DNA of 52,135 bases from Lachnospiraceae bacterium (GCA_900766925.1 CAAFXG010000136.1:1-52135), one strand, 5' to 3'. Shown: positions 8,811 through 17,863, counted from the stretch's first letter. Numbers and translations are program-made. Notes: a model not told the origin generated them from the letters alone.

Positions 8811-8869
8811 AATCCTCTCCGACAGAGTCCTTATATTGTATTATATACCGGACTCTGTCGGAGGGGATT
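8811..8869. repeat. hairpin E (20-base arms)
   Basis: Arms 8811-8830 and 8850-8869 pair with one mismatch around a 19-base AT-rich loop. The loop and its edge, GTCCTTATATTGTATTATATAC, resemble the inner arm of hairpin B (GTCCTAATATTGTATTATAC, 13961-13980). The hairpin abuts repeat D with one base between. The remaining 282 bases to the ATP-grasp gene are AT-rich; I see a TATAAT at about 9062 but no matching -35 box, and no gene. Confidence 0.8.
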
Positions 8870-9151
8870 CACAGCCGCAGGGTAAAAACAACTTCCTTTA
8901 GAAAAATATGTTAAAACAGAGATAACGAGCAAGAATACAACAAATTGATTTATAAAAACAAGTGAATTAAAAAAATACTTGGGAAAAATAAGTTTGAGTT
9001 TGAATATTATTATATTATTCTAAACTGTGTTAAAGGTATTACATTGTGTTCTGTTTGACTATATAATCATGTATCGTAGATTAAAAAAAAGAAAAGCACA
9101 AGGGAGAAAGACAGACCATACGGCCTGTCATATAAGGGAGGTGCAGATTGT

Positions 9152-10465
9152 ATGTATGATCTGGTAGAACACGCGGACACAATTAATAAGCTGCTGGCAA
9201 GATATGGTGTAAAGTTTGGAATTTACAAGAATAATGAATTTAAAGAGCAGCTTTTTCCGTTTGATGCAATCCCGAGGATTATTTCAAAATCTGATTGGGA
9301 TTATCTGGAAAGAGGACTAAAGCAAAGGGTGGATGCACTAAATCGTTTTTTGCTTGATATTTATTCTGAAAAAAACATCATCAAGGATGGCGTTTTACCT
9401 GAGGAATTTGTTATTTCATCTTCAGGATATTTGCCGGAGTGTGAGGGCATTGTTCCTTCAAAGCAGATATTCAGCCATATTTCAGGAATCGATCTGGTTC
9501 AGGCGGTCGATGGTACTTGGTATGTTCTGGAAGATAATCTTAGAATTCCGTCAGGCGCATCCTATCCTCTAATTGCCAGAGATTTGTGCAGGAAATCTCA
9601 TCCGGCTGCATTTAAGAGTAACAGGGTTTACGACAATAGGGATTATGCAGATATGCTGAAGAAAACTATGGATTATGTTAATACAGGAGGCATAAATGTA
9701 ATTCTGACACCGGGCAGATATAATGCAGCTTTTTTCGAACATTCGTATCTGGCAGAAAAGACCGGAGCATATTTATCCATGCCTGAGCATCTTTCTGTGG
9801 AAAATGATCATTTATACTTTAGAACATACAAGGGTGAAATGAAACAGGTTGGTGCGCTATACCGTAGAATTTCAGACGAATATCTTGACCCAATGTGTTT
9901 TAATGCTGAATCGCTAATTGGAGTACCTCATATTATGGATGTATATCGAAAAGGAAATGTGGCACTTGTAAATGCACCGGGCAACGGAATTGCGGATGAT
10001 AAGGGCATTTACTATTTTGTTCCGAAGATGATTAAATATTATCTTAACGAAGAACCTATTCTACATAATGCACCAACATATCTTCCGTTTTACAAGGACG
10101 ATTATGAGTATGTTATGGAGAATTTTGAGAAGCTTGTAATTAAAGATGTTGCTGAGGCGGGTGGATATGGAGTTGTGTTTGGAAACAGTCTTAGCCCGGA
10201 GGAAGCAAGAAAATTTAAGGAAACCATAACCAATGAGCCAAGACGATTTATAGCTCAGGAGGTTATATATTTTCTTGATCTGCCTATTGTTGATAATGGT
10301 GAGATTGTTGAGCGAAAGGCAGATTTGAGAGCATTTGTACTAAGTGGTGAGGAGACTTATGTCTGGAAGAGCGGATTGACAAGATTTTCAAGAAATCCTG
10401 ATTCGTTCATAGTTAATTCATCACAGGGAGGAGGATTTAAGGACACATGGGTATTATCAGAGTAA
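9152..10465 (+). CDS. circularly permuted type 2 ATP-grasp protein
   Basis: The 437-residue protein belongs to the DUF404/DUF407 family, predicted to be peptide- or amide-bond-forming ATP-grasp ligases. Visible family segments are GIDLVQAVDGTWYVLEDN, then GALYRRISDEYLDP, VNAPGNGIADDK and LVIKDVAEAGGYGV for nucleotide binding, with RKADLRAFVLSG near the end. GGGAGGTG lies upstream of the ATG. The gene heads a five-gene operon and overlaps the alpha-E gene by 19 bases. The association ATP-grasp, alpha-E and transglutaminase is a known conserved set thought to make and process a peptide-like tag or metabolite. The substrate is unknown. Confidence 0.9.
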   Translation: MYDLVEHADTINKLLARYGVKFGIYKNNEFKEQLFPFDAIPRIISKSDWDYLERGLKQRVDALNRFLLDIYSEKNIIKDGVLPEEFVISSSGYLPECEGIVPSKQIFSHISGIDLVQAVDGTWYVLEDNLRIPSGASYPLIARDLCRKSHPAAFKSNRVYDNRDYADMLKKTMDYVNTGGINVILTPGRYNAAFFEHSYLAEKTGAYLSMPEHLSVENDHLYFRTYKGEMKQVGALYRRISDEYLDPMCFNAESLIGVPHIMDVYRKGNVALVNAPGNGIADDKGIYYFVPKMIKYYLNEEPILHNAPTYLPFYKDDYEYVMENFEKLVIKDVAEAGGYGVVFGNSLSPEEARKFKETITNEPRRFIAQEVIYFLDLPIVDNGEIVERKADLRAFVLSGEETYVWKSGLTRFSRNPDSFIVNSSQGGGFKDTWVLSE

Positions 10466-11118
10466 ATGATGTTGATAATTATTTTTGGCTTGGAAGATAT
10501 GGGCAGAGGGTTTTGCTTACGACCCTTGAATTTTTTCATATGTTTGACTACATAATAGAACATGATGATGCATACAGTGAATTTTGTCAGGAGATGGATA
10601 TTCCTAATATCTATACCAGTCCTGAGGACTTTATTGAGAGATATCTTTTTGATGAGAATAATGAGAATTCGGTAATTGCAACCTTGAATCGTGTATATGA
10701 TAATGCAATTATATTTAGAAATGTTATCAAATCGGATTCGCTGGCTTATGTACATCTTTCTCTAATTGAAATGCAGAAGGGAAAAGAAAGTGCCTCTCCA
10801 ATAATTGAACTTCAACATGTACTGGATTATCTTCGGGCTTTCTGGACATGCATAGAAGATAAGATGGATACGGATGAAGAACGGGAAATAATTTTTATTG
10901 GACGTTACTATGAGCAGTTGGATTTATATCTGAGAAGAAATTATGACTATAATGAGGTACATCGTTCCTTTGTAAAGCTTTCCAGAAGGCTGGAACGAAA
11001 TAATTTATATTTCAACAAAAGAAAGCTGGATAAGCTTGGGGAAATGATTGAAGACAAAAGAGAGTATTCAATGGAGATGGTAACACTTCTGGAAAGTATA
11101 TTTGATGAGGTAGAATAG
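10447..11118 (+). CDS. alpha-E domain protein (DUF403)
   Basis: A 223-residue, mostly helical protein rich in charged residues, starting MGIIRVNDVDNYFWLGRYG. That opening and the arginine-rich helices match the alpha-E family that accompanies permuted ATP-grasp ligases. In many genomes the two are adjacent or fused, so it is probably a subunit or partner of the upstream enzyme. Its ATG lies within the end of the ATP-grasp gene (19-base overlap), with AGGGAGGAGG upstream, which indicates translational coupling. It has no signal peptide or membrane segment. Biochemical function of the family is unknown. Confidence 0.87.
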   Translation: MGIIRVNDVDNYFWLGRYGQRVLLTTLEFFHMFDYIIEHDDAYSEFCQEMDIPNIYTSPEDFIERYLFDENNENSVIATLNRVYDNAIIFRNVIKSDSLAYVHLSLIEMQKGKESASPIIELQHVLDYLRAFWTCIEDKMDTDEEREIIFIGRYYEQLDLYLRRNYDYNEVHRSFVKLSRRLERNNLYFNKRKLDKLGEMIEDKREYSMEMVTLLESIFDEVE

Positions 11119-11137
11119 TAATTTATAGGTGACTGTT

Positions 11138-11926
11138 ATGGAGTATGTAAGATTTAATTATGATATGGAGTTAAAATTTGAAAATCCAATACATAATCAT
11201 TATTTTACACTGCGATGCTTTCCCAAAAAATCCGCGAGACAAAATATTGTTCAGATGACAACACATGTTGAACCATATGACAGTCTGTGTGAGAGCTGGG
11301 ATGGATTTGGTAATACCACATATATTGGGCATAAGCTGGGAGAACATGACAGATTTACTGTTTCGGTAAGTGGTCTGGCAGGAGTAGATTGGAGTAAGTA
11401 TGAGGTGGATACGGCACTTAATATGTGCTATAAGATTCAGACACCTCTTACCATGCCTTCACTTGCAATGCATGAATATTTTAATGAACATTATGGTGTA
11501 AGAATACCCAAGATGACAGAGTATCAGATGGCTGAATATATCATGCACGATGTTCACAGGTACCTTTCATATGATAAAGAGGCAACAGATATTAATACAG
11601 TTGCGCCACTGGCATTTCAGTTGAAATGTGGTGTATGTCAGGATTATGCACATATCATGCTTTCATTTGCAAGGATGGCACTGCTTCCGGCAAGATATGT
11701 GGTAGGACTTATGATAGGTGAGGGCGTATCCCATGCATGGGTTGAAATATTTTGTAATAATCGCTGGTATGGCTTTGACCCTACTAATGATGTGCTTATT
11801 GGAAATAATTACATTATTCTGTCCAAGGGAAGAGATTATAACGATTGTGTAATAAATCAGGGGAAATTCTATGGACAGGGTAAGCAGGAACAAACAATAA
11901 AGGCTAAGGTGGAAATGGTACAATGA
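11138..11926 (+). CDS. transglutaminase-like cysteine protease
   Basis: Residues about 1-85 form the beta-rich N-terminal domain of bacterial transglutaminase-like proteins. Residues about 130-235 are the papain-like core with a complete triad: Cys in KCGVCQDYAH, His in VSHAWVEIF and Asp in WYGFDPTND. The expected activity is peptide or amide hydrolysis, or transfer. AGGTG six bases before the ATG at 11138 favours that start over a GTG at 11129. Its stop overlaps the next start (ATGA). Position after ATP-grasp and alpha-E genes suggests that it trims or cleaves their product. Confidence 0.9.
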   Translation: MEYVRFNYDMELKFENPIHNHYFTLRCFPKKSARQNIVQMTTHVEPYDSLCESWDGFGNTTYIGHKLGEHDRFTVSVSGLAGVDWSKYEVDTALNMCYKIQTPLTMPSLAMHEYFNEHYGVRIPKMTEYQMAEYIMHDVHRYLSYDKEATDINTVAPLAFQLKCGVCQDYAHIMLSFARMALLPARYVVGLMIGEGVSHAWVEIFCNNRWYGFDPTNDVLIGNNYIILSKGRDYNDCVINQGKFYGQGKQEQTIKAKVEMVQ

Positions 11927-12858
11927 TAGAAAATATTGCACGAGTAGAGCTTCCTGTTGGGGAAAGTCTTGAAATAAAAAAACACAGAATGATACCTAAG
12001 GGTAAGAAAAAAACTGATGGGTTAAAGAGAATCAGTATAGTGACGGGAATTCATGGCGATGAGCTTGAAGGTCAGTATGTGGCATATCTCGTTGAGGAAC
12101 GGATTCGTAAAAATCCGGAATATTTAAAGGGAATAGTGGATGTATATCCGGCAATGAATCCTCTGGGAATTGACTCAATTATAAGAGGTATTCCTGACTT
12201 TGACCTTGATATGAATCGTATTTTTCCCGGAAATAAGGATGGCATGATGGCTGAGTATATGGCAGCTAAGATAATCGATGACGTAAATGGTTCGGATATA
12301 GCTATAGATATTCATGCCAGTAATTCATATCTTAAGGAAATTCCCCAGATTAGAATTAATGAACAGCATGAGGAGTGGCTTGTTCCGATTGCTAAGCTAC
12401 TTAATATGGATTACATATGGGTACACAGCGCGGCCACGGTTCTGGAGTCAACCTTTGCATATACATTGAACTCAATAGGTGTAAATACACTTGTTGTTGA
12501 AATGGGTGTAGGCATGAGAATTACAAATGAGTATTGCTATCAGCTTACGGAGGGAATCTTCAATTTGATGAAGGAAATGGGCATGTGGGAAGGCCCTGTA
12601 GGCGAGATAAGAGAGCCTATTGTGTCAACAGATGGTTTTGTTAATTACCTTAATGCAAGGGTTGCCGGTGTATTTATACCTAAGGTTGAGCATTGGAAGG
12701 ACGTAAAGAAGGGAGATCTTATCGGAGAAATTGTAAATCCTCTTACAGGAGAGGAGCCTGACCCGGTAATATCTCCGGTGAATGGTATAGTATTTACATT
12801 AAGGGAATATCCTGTCGTATATGCTGGCTCACTGCTTGCCAGAGTATTAGGGAGGTAA
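11923..12858 (+). CDS. M14-family zinc deacylase (succinylglutamate desuccinylase/aspartoacylase type)
   Basis: The 311-residue protein has the AstE/AspA catalytic layout: zinc ligands H44 and E47 in TGIHGDELEG, H131 in IDIHASN, substrate arginine R99 in MNRIFPG and probable catalytic E193 in LVVEMGVG. The last 90 residues form a beta-barrel domain of the biotinyl/lipoyl-like type found in this family (SPVNGIVFTL). It should hydrolyse an amide bond next to a carboxylate. Start overlaps the transglutaminase stop by four bases. True aspartoacylase or AstE roles are unlikely, because no arginine catabolism genes are near; it more likely acts on the product of this operon. Confidence 0.85.
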   Translation: MIENIARVELPVGESLEIKKHRMIPKGKKKTDGLKRISIVTGIHGDELEGQYVAYLVEERIRKNPEYLKGIVDVYPAMNPLGIDSIIRGIPDFDLDMNRIFPGNKDGMMAEYMAAKIIDDVNGSDIAIDIHASNSYLKEIPQIRINEQHEEWLVPIAKLLNMDYIWVHSAATVLESTFAYTLNSIGVNTLVVEMGVGMRITNEYCYQLTEGIFNLMKEMGMWEGPVGEIREPIVSTDGFVNYLNARVAGVFIPKVEHWKDVKKGDLIGEIVNPLTGEEPDPVISPVNGIVFTLREYPVVYAGSLLARVLGR

Positions 12859-12863
12859 GTAGT

Positions 12864-13790
12864 ATGAGAAAGAAAAAAATATTTGAATTACAGTCATTAT
12901 ATAGAGAAAATCTTGTAATAGAAGGATATGAGTTTGGAGAGGGCTCACTCGGGGCGTGTATAATGGGTTCTCTTCGCGGAAATGAGGTCCAGCAGCTTTA
13001 TGTCTGTTCCCAGATTGTAAAAACTCTTAAGGAAATTGAAGCTACGACACCGGAAAAAATACGAAAAAAGGTAATGGTCGTTCCCTCAGGAAATCATTAT
13101 TCACTTAATATAGGTGAGCGTTTCTGGGTTTGTGACCATACCGACATCAACAGAATGTTTCCGGGATATAATGAGGGTGAGACAGTTCAGAGAATTGCGG
13201 ACGGCTTGTTTAAGGGAATAAAGGATTATCCATATGGCTTACAGTTTACAAGTAATTATGTTGCAGGGGACTATATTCCTCACATCAGAATTATGAAGAC
13301 CGGATTAGAGGATATTGAGGATGCCAAAAAATTTGGTATGCCATATGTTGTTATCAGGGAGCCGAGACCATATGATACAACAACTCTGAATTATAATTGG
13401 CAGATTTGGGATACAAATGCGTTCAGTATTTATACAGGTGTGACGGATACAATTGATGATGAAAAAGCAAAGCTTGCTTTTAATGCCGTAATGCATTTCC
13501 TTAACGAAAAGGGAATAGTTGAGTATGATGCGGAGCAGGCATACACAAGTCTGGTAATTAATGATGACGATTTGATAAGCATACAGACAACCCGGGCAGG
13601 ATTATTTAACTTTGTGTGTCTCACAGGTGATGAGGTCAAATGTGGAGATGTGCTTGCCAGGGTTTATGATCCTTTTGAGGGGTATCTCCTGGAGGAAATA
13701 AAAGCACCATGTGATGGATTTATCTTCTTCCACCACAATAAACCTATGGTGTATGCCAAAACAATTGCCTTTAAAATGATTGCGGAATAG
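12864..13790 (+). CDS. M14-family paralog lacking zinc ligands (probable pseudoenzyme)
   Basis: The 308-residue protein is a divergent relative of the preceding one. INRMFPGYNEG (R97) keeps the substrate-arginine motif and the C-terminal barrel is kept. The zinc motif, however, reads GSLRGNEVQQ: R38 replaces the first histidine while E41 remains. The second histidine position reads LQFTSN, with T129. The catalytic glutamate region reads VVIREPRP. At least two of three metal ligands are gone, so zinc hydrolysis is unlikely. It starts 5 bases after the previous stop, with GGGAGGTAAGT upstream. It may be a regulatory or substrate-binding partner, possibly in a heterodimer with the active protein. 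Confidence 0.78.
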   Translation: MRKKKIFELQSLYRENLVIEGYEFGEGSLGACIMGSLRGNEVQQLYVCSQIVKTLKEIEATTPEKIRKKVMVVPSGNHYSLNIGERFWVCDHTDINRMFPGYNEGETVQRIADGLFKGIKDYPYGLQFTSNYVAGDYIPHIRIMKTGLEDIEDAKKFGMPYVVIREPRPYDTTTLNYNWQIWDTNAFSIYTGVTDTIDDEKAKLAFNAVMHFLNEKGIVEYDAEQAYTSLVINDDDLISIQTTRAGLFNFVCLTGDEVKCGDVLARVYDPFEGYLLEEIKAPCDGFIFFHHNKPMVYAKTIAFKMIAE

Positions 13791-13807
13791 TTTGCCTATA
13801 TTGGTGT

Positions 13808-14033
13808 AACAGATTCCCCCGTCTTTGGACATAACAGATTAGCCCCGCCTGCTGTCTGTGTATAATACAATATTAGGACATGCTTTCGCGCGGTTGCCAA
13901 CGTAACGGACACTAAACTCGCGTTAAATACACGCTCGTTAAGTGCCGACGTTTCCAAACGGTCCTAATATTGTATTATACACAGACAGCAGGCGAGGCTA
14001 ATCTGTTATGTCCAAAGACGGGGGGAATCTGTT
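13808..14033. repeat. long hairpin repeat B (72-base arms)
   Basis: Arms 13808-13879 and 13961-14033 are reverse complements with one mismatch and one extra G in a G-run. The 81-base centre carries CTTTCGCGCGGTTGC near its left end and TTAAGTGCCGACG near its right end. Both are shared with hairpin C at 43374, and the first in weaker form with hairpin A. It fills most of the 398-base gap after the ATP-grasp operon. No T-tract follows, so a simple terminator is unlikely. The rest of the gap (14034-14147) is AT-rich without a gene. Confidence 0.9.
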
Positions 14034-14147
14034 GACTGCGGTATGCCATCTCTATTTTTTTATGTTAAATTTATACTATATTCAGGCTTTATTTTTCTCT
14101 GAGATATTTTATAATTAAATTGATTATTATGTGTTTGTGATGAGCTT

Positions 14148-14159
14148 GCAAACGCCTAA
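14148..14159 (+). promoter_or_regulatory. motif shared with the PTS upstream region
   Basis: GCAAACGCCTAA at 14148-14159 is identical to 281-292. Both lie about 30 bases before TTG-started carbohydrate genes. It resembles half of a LacI-family or catabolite operator. Two sites are weak evidence. Confidence 0.35.
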
Positions 14160-14188
14160 GGTAAAACATTAAAGAAGGAGATGGTATT

Positions 14189-16588
14189 TTGAAGATTAAG
14201 AGGAAGTTGTTGGCTTTAGTGCTTTCGATGGTGATGGTATTATGTCTGGGGCTTGCCGGATGTAAGTCAGAGGATAAGGAGACTACAGGTGATACCACAT
14301 CTGAGGCTGATTCCACAAAGGATGAAACTACCGATGGTGAGGTATCAGGAGAGGAGGAAATGATATCCGTTCCTGATACTGATGAGTATATTAAGCTTGC
14401 ACTTAATGTGTATTTTAATGACGGAGATAATGGATATTACAGCAATGAAGCAGGCCAGTCTATTTACGTAACAGGGGAAGGTCAGTATACGCTTTCCTTT
14501 GACTGTGCAAAGGATCTGTCTGATAAGGCGGTATCTGCCGGCGTTAATTCACTGACTAATCTTACCGCAATCTATATTTTGGATATGGAGTCTGCAGACG
14601 GTGAACAGTCACCACTTAAGGGCTGTAATATAATGTATGATGCGGTTGTGGTTGATGGTACAGAGCTCACCATTACTCAGACTGAACCTAAATCAGCATT
14701 TAAGGCTTCAGGAATATTTGATACAAATGACCCAATTAATGCATGGGATGGCTCGTATGTTGAGGAAGTGAACAGTACATCAGATCATGTTGCTAATTTC
14801 ACGACAGTTAAGAATCCTACAACAATTTCAGTAACATTTACTCTGTCTGATTTTGACTGGGTAGGCAAAGAGCAGGCTGCCGAAGAAGTTGTATCTGCAA
14901 ATGAGTATGTTAATACAGCCAAGTTTAGCGATATGGATTTAGCTTCGATGGATGCACTTACCCTTTCTAAATATCTAGGAAATGGTATTAATCTCGGTAA
15001 TACGATGGAAGCCTACGGACATGCTACCCTGGGTGCGGCTGCAACGGTAAGCTCATATGAGACATACTGGGGACAGCCTGAAACAACAGCCGAGATGATC
15101 ATGGGTATGAAGAATTGTGGATTTGATACAATTCGTATTCCGATTTCATGGACAAACATGATGGATTATGAAAATGGTAATTACACAATTGATACAGCAT
15201 ATCTTGACAGAGTTGAGGAAATTGTTAATTATGCATTAGATGCCGAGATGTTTGTTATTATTAATGACCACTGGGATGGTGCATGGTGGGGCAAGTTTGG
15301 CTCTTCCACAGAGGCTACAAGACAGGAAGCATGGACCATCTACGAGTCGATCTGGACACAGGTTGCCGAAAGATTTGCCGATTATCCGGATATGCTGATT
15401 TTTGAATCTGCTAATGAAGAGTTGGGCGACTCCTTGAATGCAAATACCGTTTGTACGGATTCGGGAAGTCTTTCTGAGGATGAATGTTACGAAACAGCTA
15501 ATGCAATTAATCAGAAATTTATTGACATAGTAAGAAGCAGTGGTGGAAATAATGCAAATCGTTTTCTTCTTATAGCAGGCTATAATACAGATATTACACT
15601 TACCTGTGATGACCGTTACAAGATGCCTGCAGATACTGTTGAGGGTAAGCTGTTTATTTCAGTTCACTACTATACGCCATGGAATTATTGTGGCGCTGAG
15701 AATCAGTCAAGATGGGGAACCAAGGCAGATTATGCACAGATGGATGAGCTTCTTGCGATGATGACCAAGTATACCCAGATGGGATATGGAGTAATTATTG
15801 GTGAGTATGCAGCACTTCCGATTTATGATAATGATACTGCAACAAGCACACTTAAGGAAAATACTGCTGAATTTACATCATATTTCCTTGATAACTGTGA
15901 TATTTATAATTACTGTCCTGTGCTCTGGTCATGTAATGATTTCTACAACAAGAGGGCACTTAATATGATAACAGACGAAATGACAGAGTTATTTACGTCA
16001 CGTTGTTATGCTGAGGAATCGGCTTTGGACGGATATATTGAGGACGTCAGGGAGCATATGAATACAGCTGTAGCGGAGGCACCGGAGCAGTGGGAAGGTG
16101 TGGTTACTTATGAACCGGGAACCCCTGTAGCATGGATTATGTGGAATGGTGGTGCAGGTACCTACAGCGTTGGTGATATTTATAATCCTTCAGATAATAC
16201 AGAAGGTATTACAGCCCATGACGTTGTTGTTGATGGACCGGGTGAATATGAAGTAAGCCTTGATTTTGCCGGTGAGAATAACGGACTCACATTTGCGGCG
16301 CTTGCTCTTGCAGATGGCGAGCTCCTTTATCCGGGTGCAATACTTGACATTAAGGAAATTACTGTTGATGGTGAAAAGCTTAAACAGGTTGCAGATGATT
16401 ATACAAGCTCTGATGATGGAAAGTGTACAAGAGTTAACCTTTACAACACATGGGTTAAGAACCTTCCTGATGATGCAAGAAATGTATCAGGACATCTCGA
16501 AAATGCAAAGCCTGTAATAATCGATGCTGCAGATATGGTTGGAATCAAGAATATTACAATTAAATTTGAGCTTGTTATCGGTGATTAG
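14189..16588 (+). CDS. GH5-type endoglucanase lipoprotein
   Basis: A secreted, lipid-anchored glycoside hydrolase. Residues 1-25 are a signal peptide ending in the lipobox LGLAGC (Cys25), followed by a Thr/Glu/Asp-rich linker. Residues about 60-245 look like a beta-sandwich accessory domain. Residues about 260-580 are the GH5 barrel, starting with GNGINLGNTMEAYG. IRIPISW, NDHWDG, the acid/base in SANEEL (E410) and the nucleophile in IIGEYAAL (E539) are all present. A second beta-rich domain fills about 600-799. Beta-1,4-glucan is the likely substrate, but GH5 also covers mannan and xyloglucan. The TTG start is preceded by AAGGAGATGG. Confidence 0.88.
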   Translation: MKIKRKLLALVLSMVMVLCLGLAGCKSEDKETTGDTTSEADSTKDETTDGEVSGEEEMISVPDTDEYIKLALNVYFNDGDNGYYSNEAGQSIYVTGEGQYTLSFDCAKDLSDKAVSAGVNSLTNLTAIYILDMESADGEQSPLKGCNIMYDAVVVDGTELTITQTEPKSAFKASGIFDTNDPINAWDGSYVEEVNSTSDHVANFTTVKNPTTISVTFTLSDFDWVGKEQAAEEVVSANEYVNTAKFSDMDLASMDALTLSKYLGNGINLGNTMEAYGHATLGAAATVSSYETYWGQPETTAEMIMGMKNCGFDTIRIPISWTNMMDYENGNYTIDTAYLDRVEEIVNYALDAEMFVIINDHWDGAWWGKFGSSTEATRQEAWTIYESIWTQVAERFADYPDMLIFESANEELGDSLNANTVCTDSGSLSEDECYETANAINQKFIDIVRSSGGNNANRFLLIAGYNTDITLTCDDRYKMPADTVEGKLFISVHYYTPWNYCGAENQSRWGTKADYAQMDELLAMMTKYTQMGYGVIIGEYAALPIYDNDTATSTLKENTAEFTSYFLDNCDIYNYCPVLWSCNDFYNKRALNMITDEMTELFTSRCYAEESALDGYIEDVREHMNTAVAEAPEQWEGVVTYEPGTPVAWIMWNGGAGTYSVGDIYNPSDNTEGITAHDVVVDGPGEYEVSLDFAGENNGLTFAALALADGELLYPGAILDIKEITVDGEKLKQVADDYTSSDDGKCTRVNLYNTWVKNLPDDARNVSGHLENAKPVIIDAADMVGIKNITIKFELVIGD

Positions 16589-16660
16589 GATAAAACTATT
16601 GACTCTCCTCTAAAGGGATACCTCAGAATATGAAATAAAACGGAAAGGGAGGAACAGTAT

Positions 16661-17244
16661 ATGCTTAAAATTGGTGAGTTTTCAAAGCTCTCACATATTA
16701 CTGTAAAGGCACTCAGGTTTTACGAAAAGGAAAATCTTCTTGTACCTCAGGCAGTAGATGAATGGACAGGATATCGTTTCTATGAAACCTGTCAGCTGGA
16801 AGCTGCATCAAGAATAAAGGCATATAGACAGCTTGGTTTATCTATTGATGAGATTAAAGCTATTCAAAACGGTGCAGATAAAAAAATGATATTTGCAGCA
16901 AAGGCCAGGATGCTTAAGGCTCAGAAAGAAGATATTAATGTTCGCCTTTCCATAATAAATCATATTTTGGAGGATGAAGAAATGAAGTATCAGGTAACAG
17001 TAAAAGAAGTATCGGAGGCAATCGTTTATTACACAGAGCTTAGAGTTAATACGTTCTCAGACATGATGCAGATTATTCCCGAGCTGGGCGAAGAATGTAT
17101 GAGGCTTATGCCTATATTGTGAAATATGCGGAGGAAAACGGGTATAAGGTTGCAGGGCTTTCGAGAGAGTGCTATATTGATGGTATTTGGAATAAGGAAT
17201 CGGTTGATGATTGGCTTACAGAAATTCAGCTTCCGATAGAATAA
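16661..17244 (+). pseudogene. MerR regulator with GyrI-like domain, broken by internal deletion
   Basis: Residues 1-70 form a MerR DNA-binding domain (MLKIGEFSKLSHITVKALRFYE), here noted by its core IGEFSKLSHITVKALRFYE. A coiled coil and the start of a GyrI-like effector domain follow. The frame stops at 17122 after LGEECMRLMPIL. From about 17098 another frame continues to TAA at 17244 with YAYIVKYAEENGYKVAG and ECYIDGIWNKESVDDWL. That is the typical end of the same effector domain. About 60-80 residues between are missing, so the gene lost an internal segment and went out of frame. The ATG has AGGGAGGAA upstream. A truncated DNA-binding protein could still be made. Confidence 0.8.
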
Positions 17245-17287
17245 AGAAGGGAATAACAATGGCAGTTATCGGAAAATAGTTATTATG

Positions 17288-17333
17288 GCTGTCACATATC
17301 AATTTTTTTGATAATGTGGCAGCTTTTCCTTTT
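17288..17333 (+). terminator. terminator after the MerR pseudogene
   Basis: GCTGTCACATATCAA (17288-17302) pairs with the stretch ending GATAATGTGGCAGC (17310-17323), with one bulge and one wobble. A loop of Ts lies between and TTTTCCTTTT follows. Confidence 0.75.
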
Positions 17334-17451
17334 GCATTTTATTTTTTTATATGATTCGAAATAATTACATTTTTTTGTGTACATATTCCGTCCACAAGTG
17401 TTATATATATGAGGTCTCAAAAAAACGTAAGGAGAAGATGTTGAGGATATA

Positions 17452-17829
17452 GTGCAAAATCTTTTCTTAAAGCTGATACAAAAATCCATATTACCGCCTG
17501 AGGGAAATGAAAAGTCATACCTTTTGAAGGCAACGGCAAATATGTGTAAAAATCAGTTGAAATCAGCCAACAGGAAGAGAAAAGTATGTCTCGATAATAT
17601 AAATGAGGTGGAGAAACACACAAATACGATGGATAATGGAGATATTGTTGACTATATGCAAATACTTCCGAAAAAATATCGTATTGTAATACATCTTCAT
17701 TACTATGAGGGATACACATTTGAGGAAATTGGTAGGATGCTGCATATAAGTAAGTCGGCAGTGTCGATGCGTATTCATAGAGGACGTGATACCTTGAAGC
17801 AGATGCTCTTAAATGATTTTGTAGAGTAG
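17452..17829 (+). pseudogene. ECF sigma factor lacking its N-terminus
   Basis: The frame contains the end of sigma region 2 (EDVEDIVQNLFLKL read from 17434) and a full region 4: PKKYRIVIHLHYYEGYTFEEI in pieces, then MLHISKSAVSMRIHRGRDTL for -35 recognition. An in-frame TAA stands at 17428-17430, just before GAAGATGTT, so the first 40-50 residues normal for the family are absent. The only starts are GTG at 17452, or an unusual codon. The sequence upstream is promoter-like and AT-rich, as if a deletion joined the leader to the gene interior. The anti-sigma-like partner follows and is intact. An active truncated form seems unlikely. Confidence 0.7.
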
Positions 17830-17863
17830 GATACAATTTTTATTGAATATGGGAGGAATGAAT

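Noticed and set aside
9040..9070. Promoter before the ATP-grasp operon
   Set aside because: TATAAT is present at about 9062, but no acceptable -35 box stands 16-18 bases upstream, so it is not listed as a feature.
13808..14033. Integron attC site or retron RNA as explanation of the long hairpins
   Set aside because: attC sites conserve their outer core sites and not the loop; here the loop is conserved and the arms are free. No integrase or reverse transcriptase gene lies in the window.
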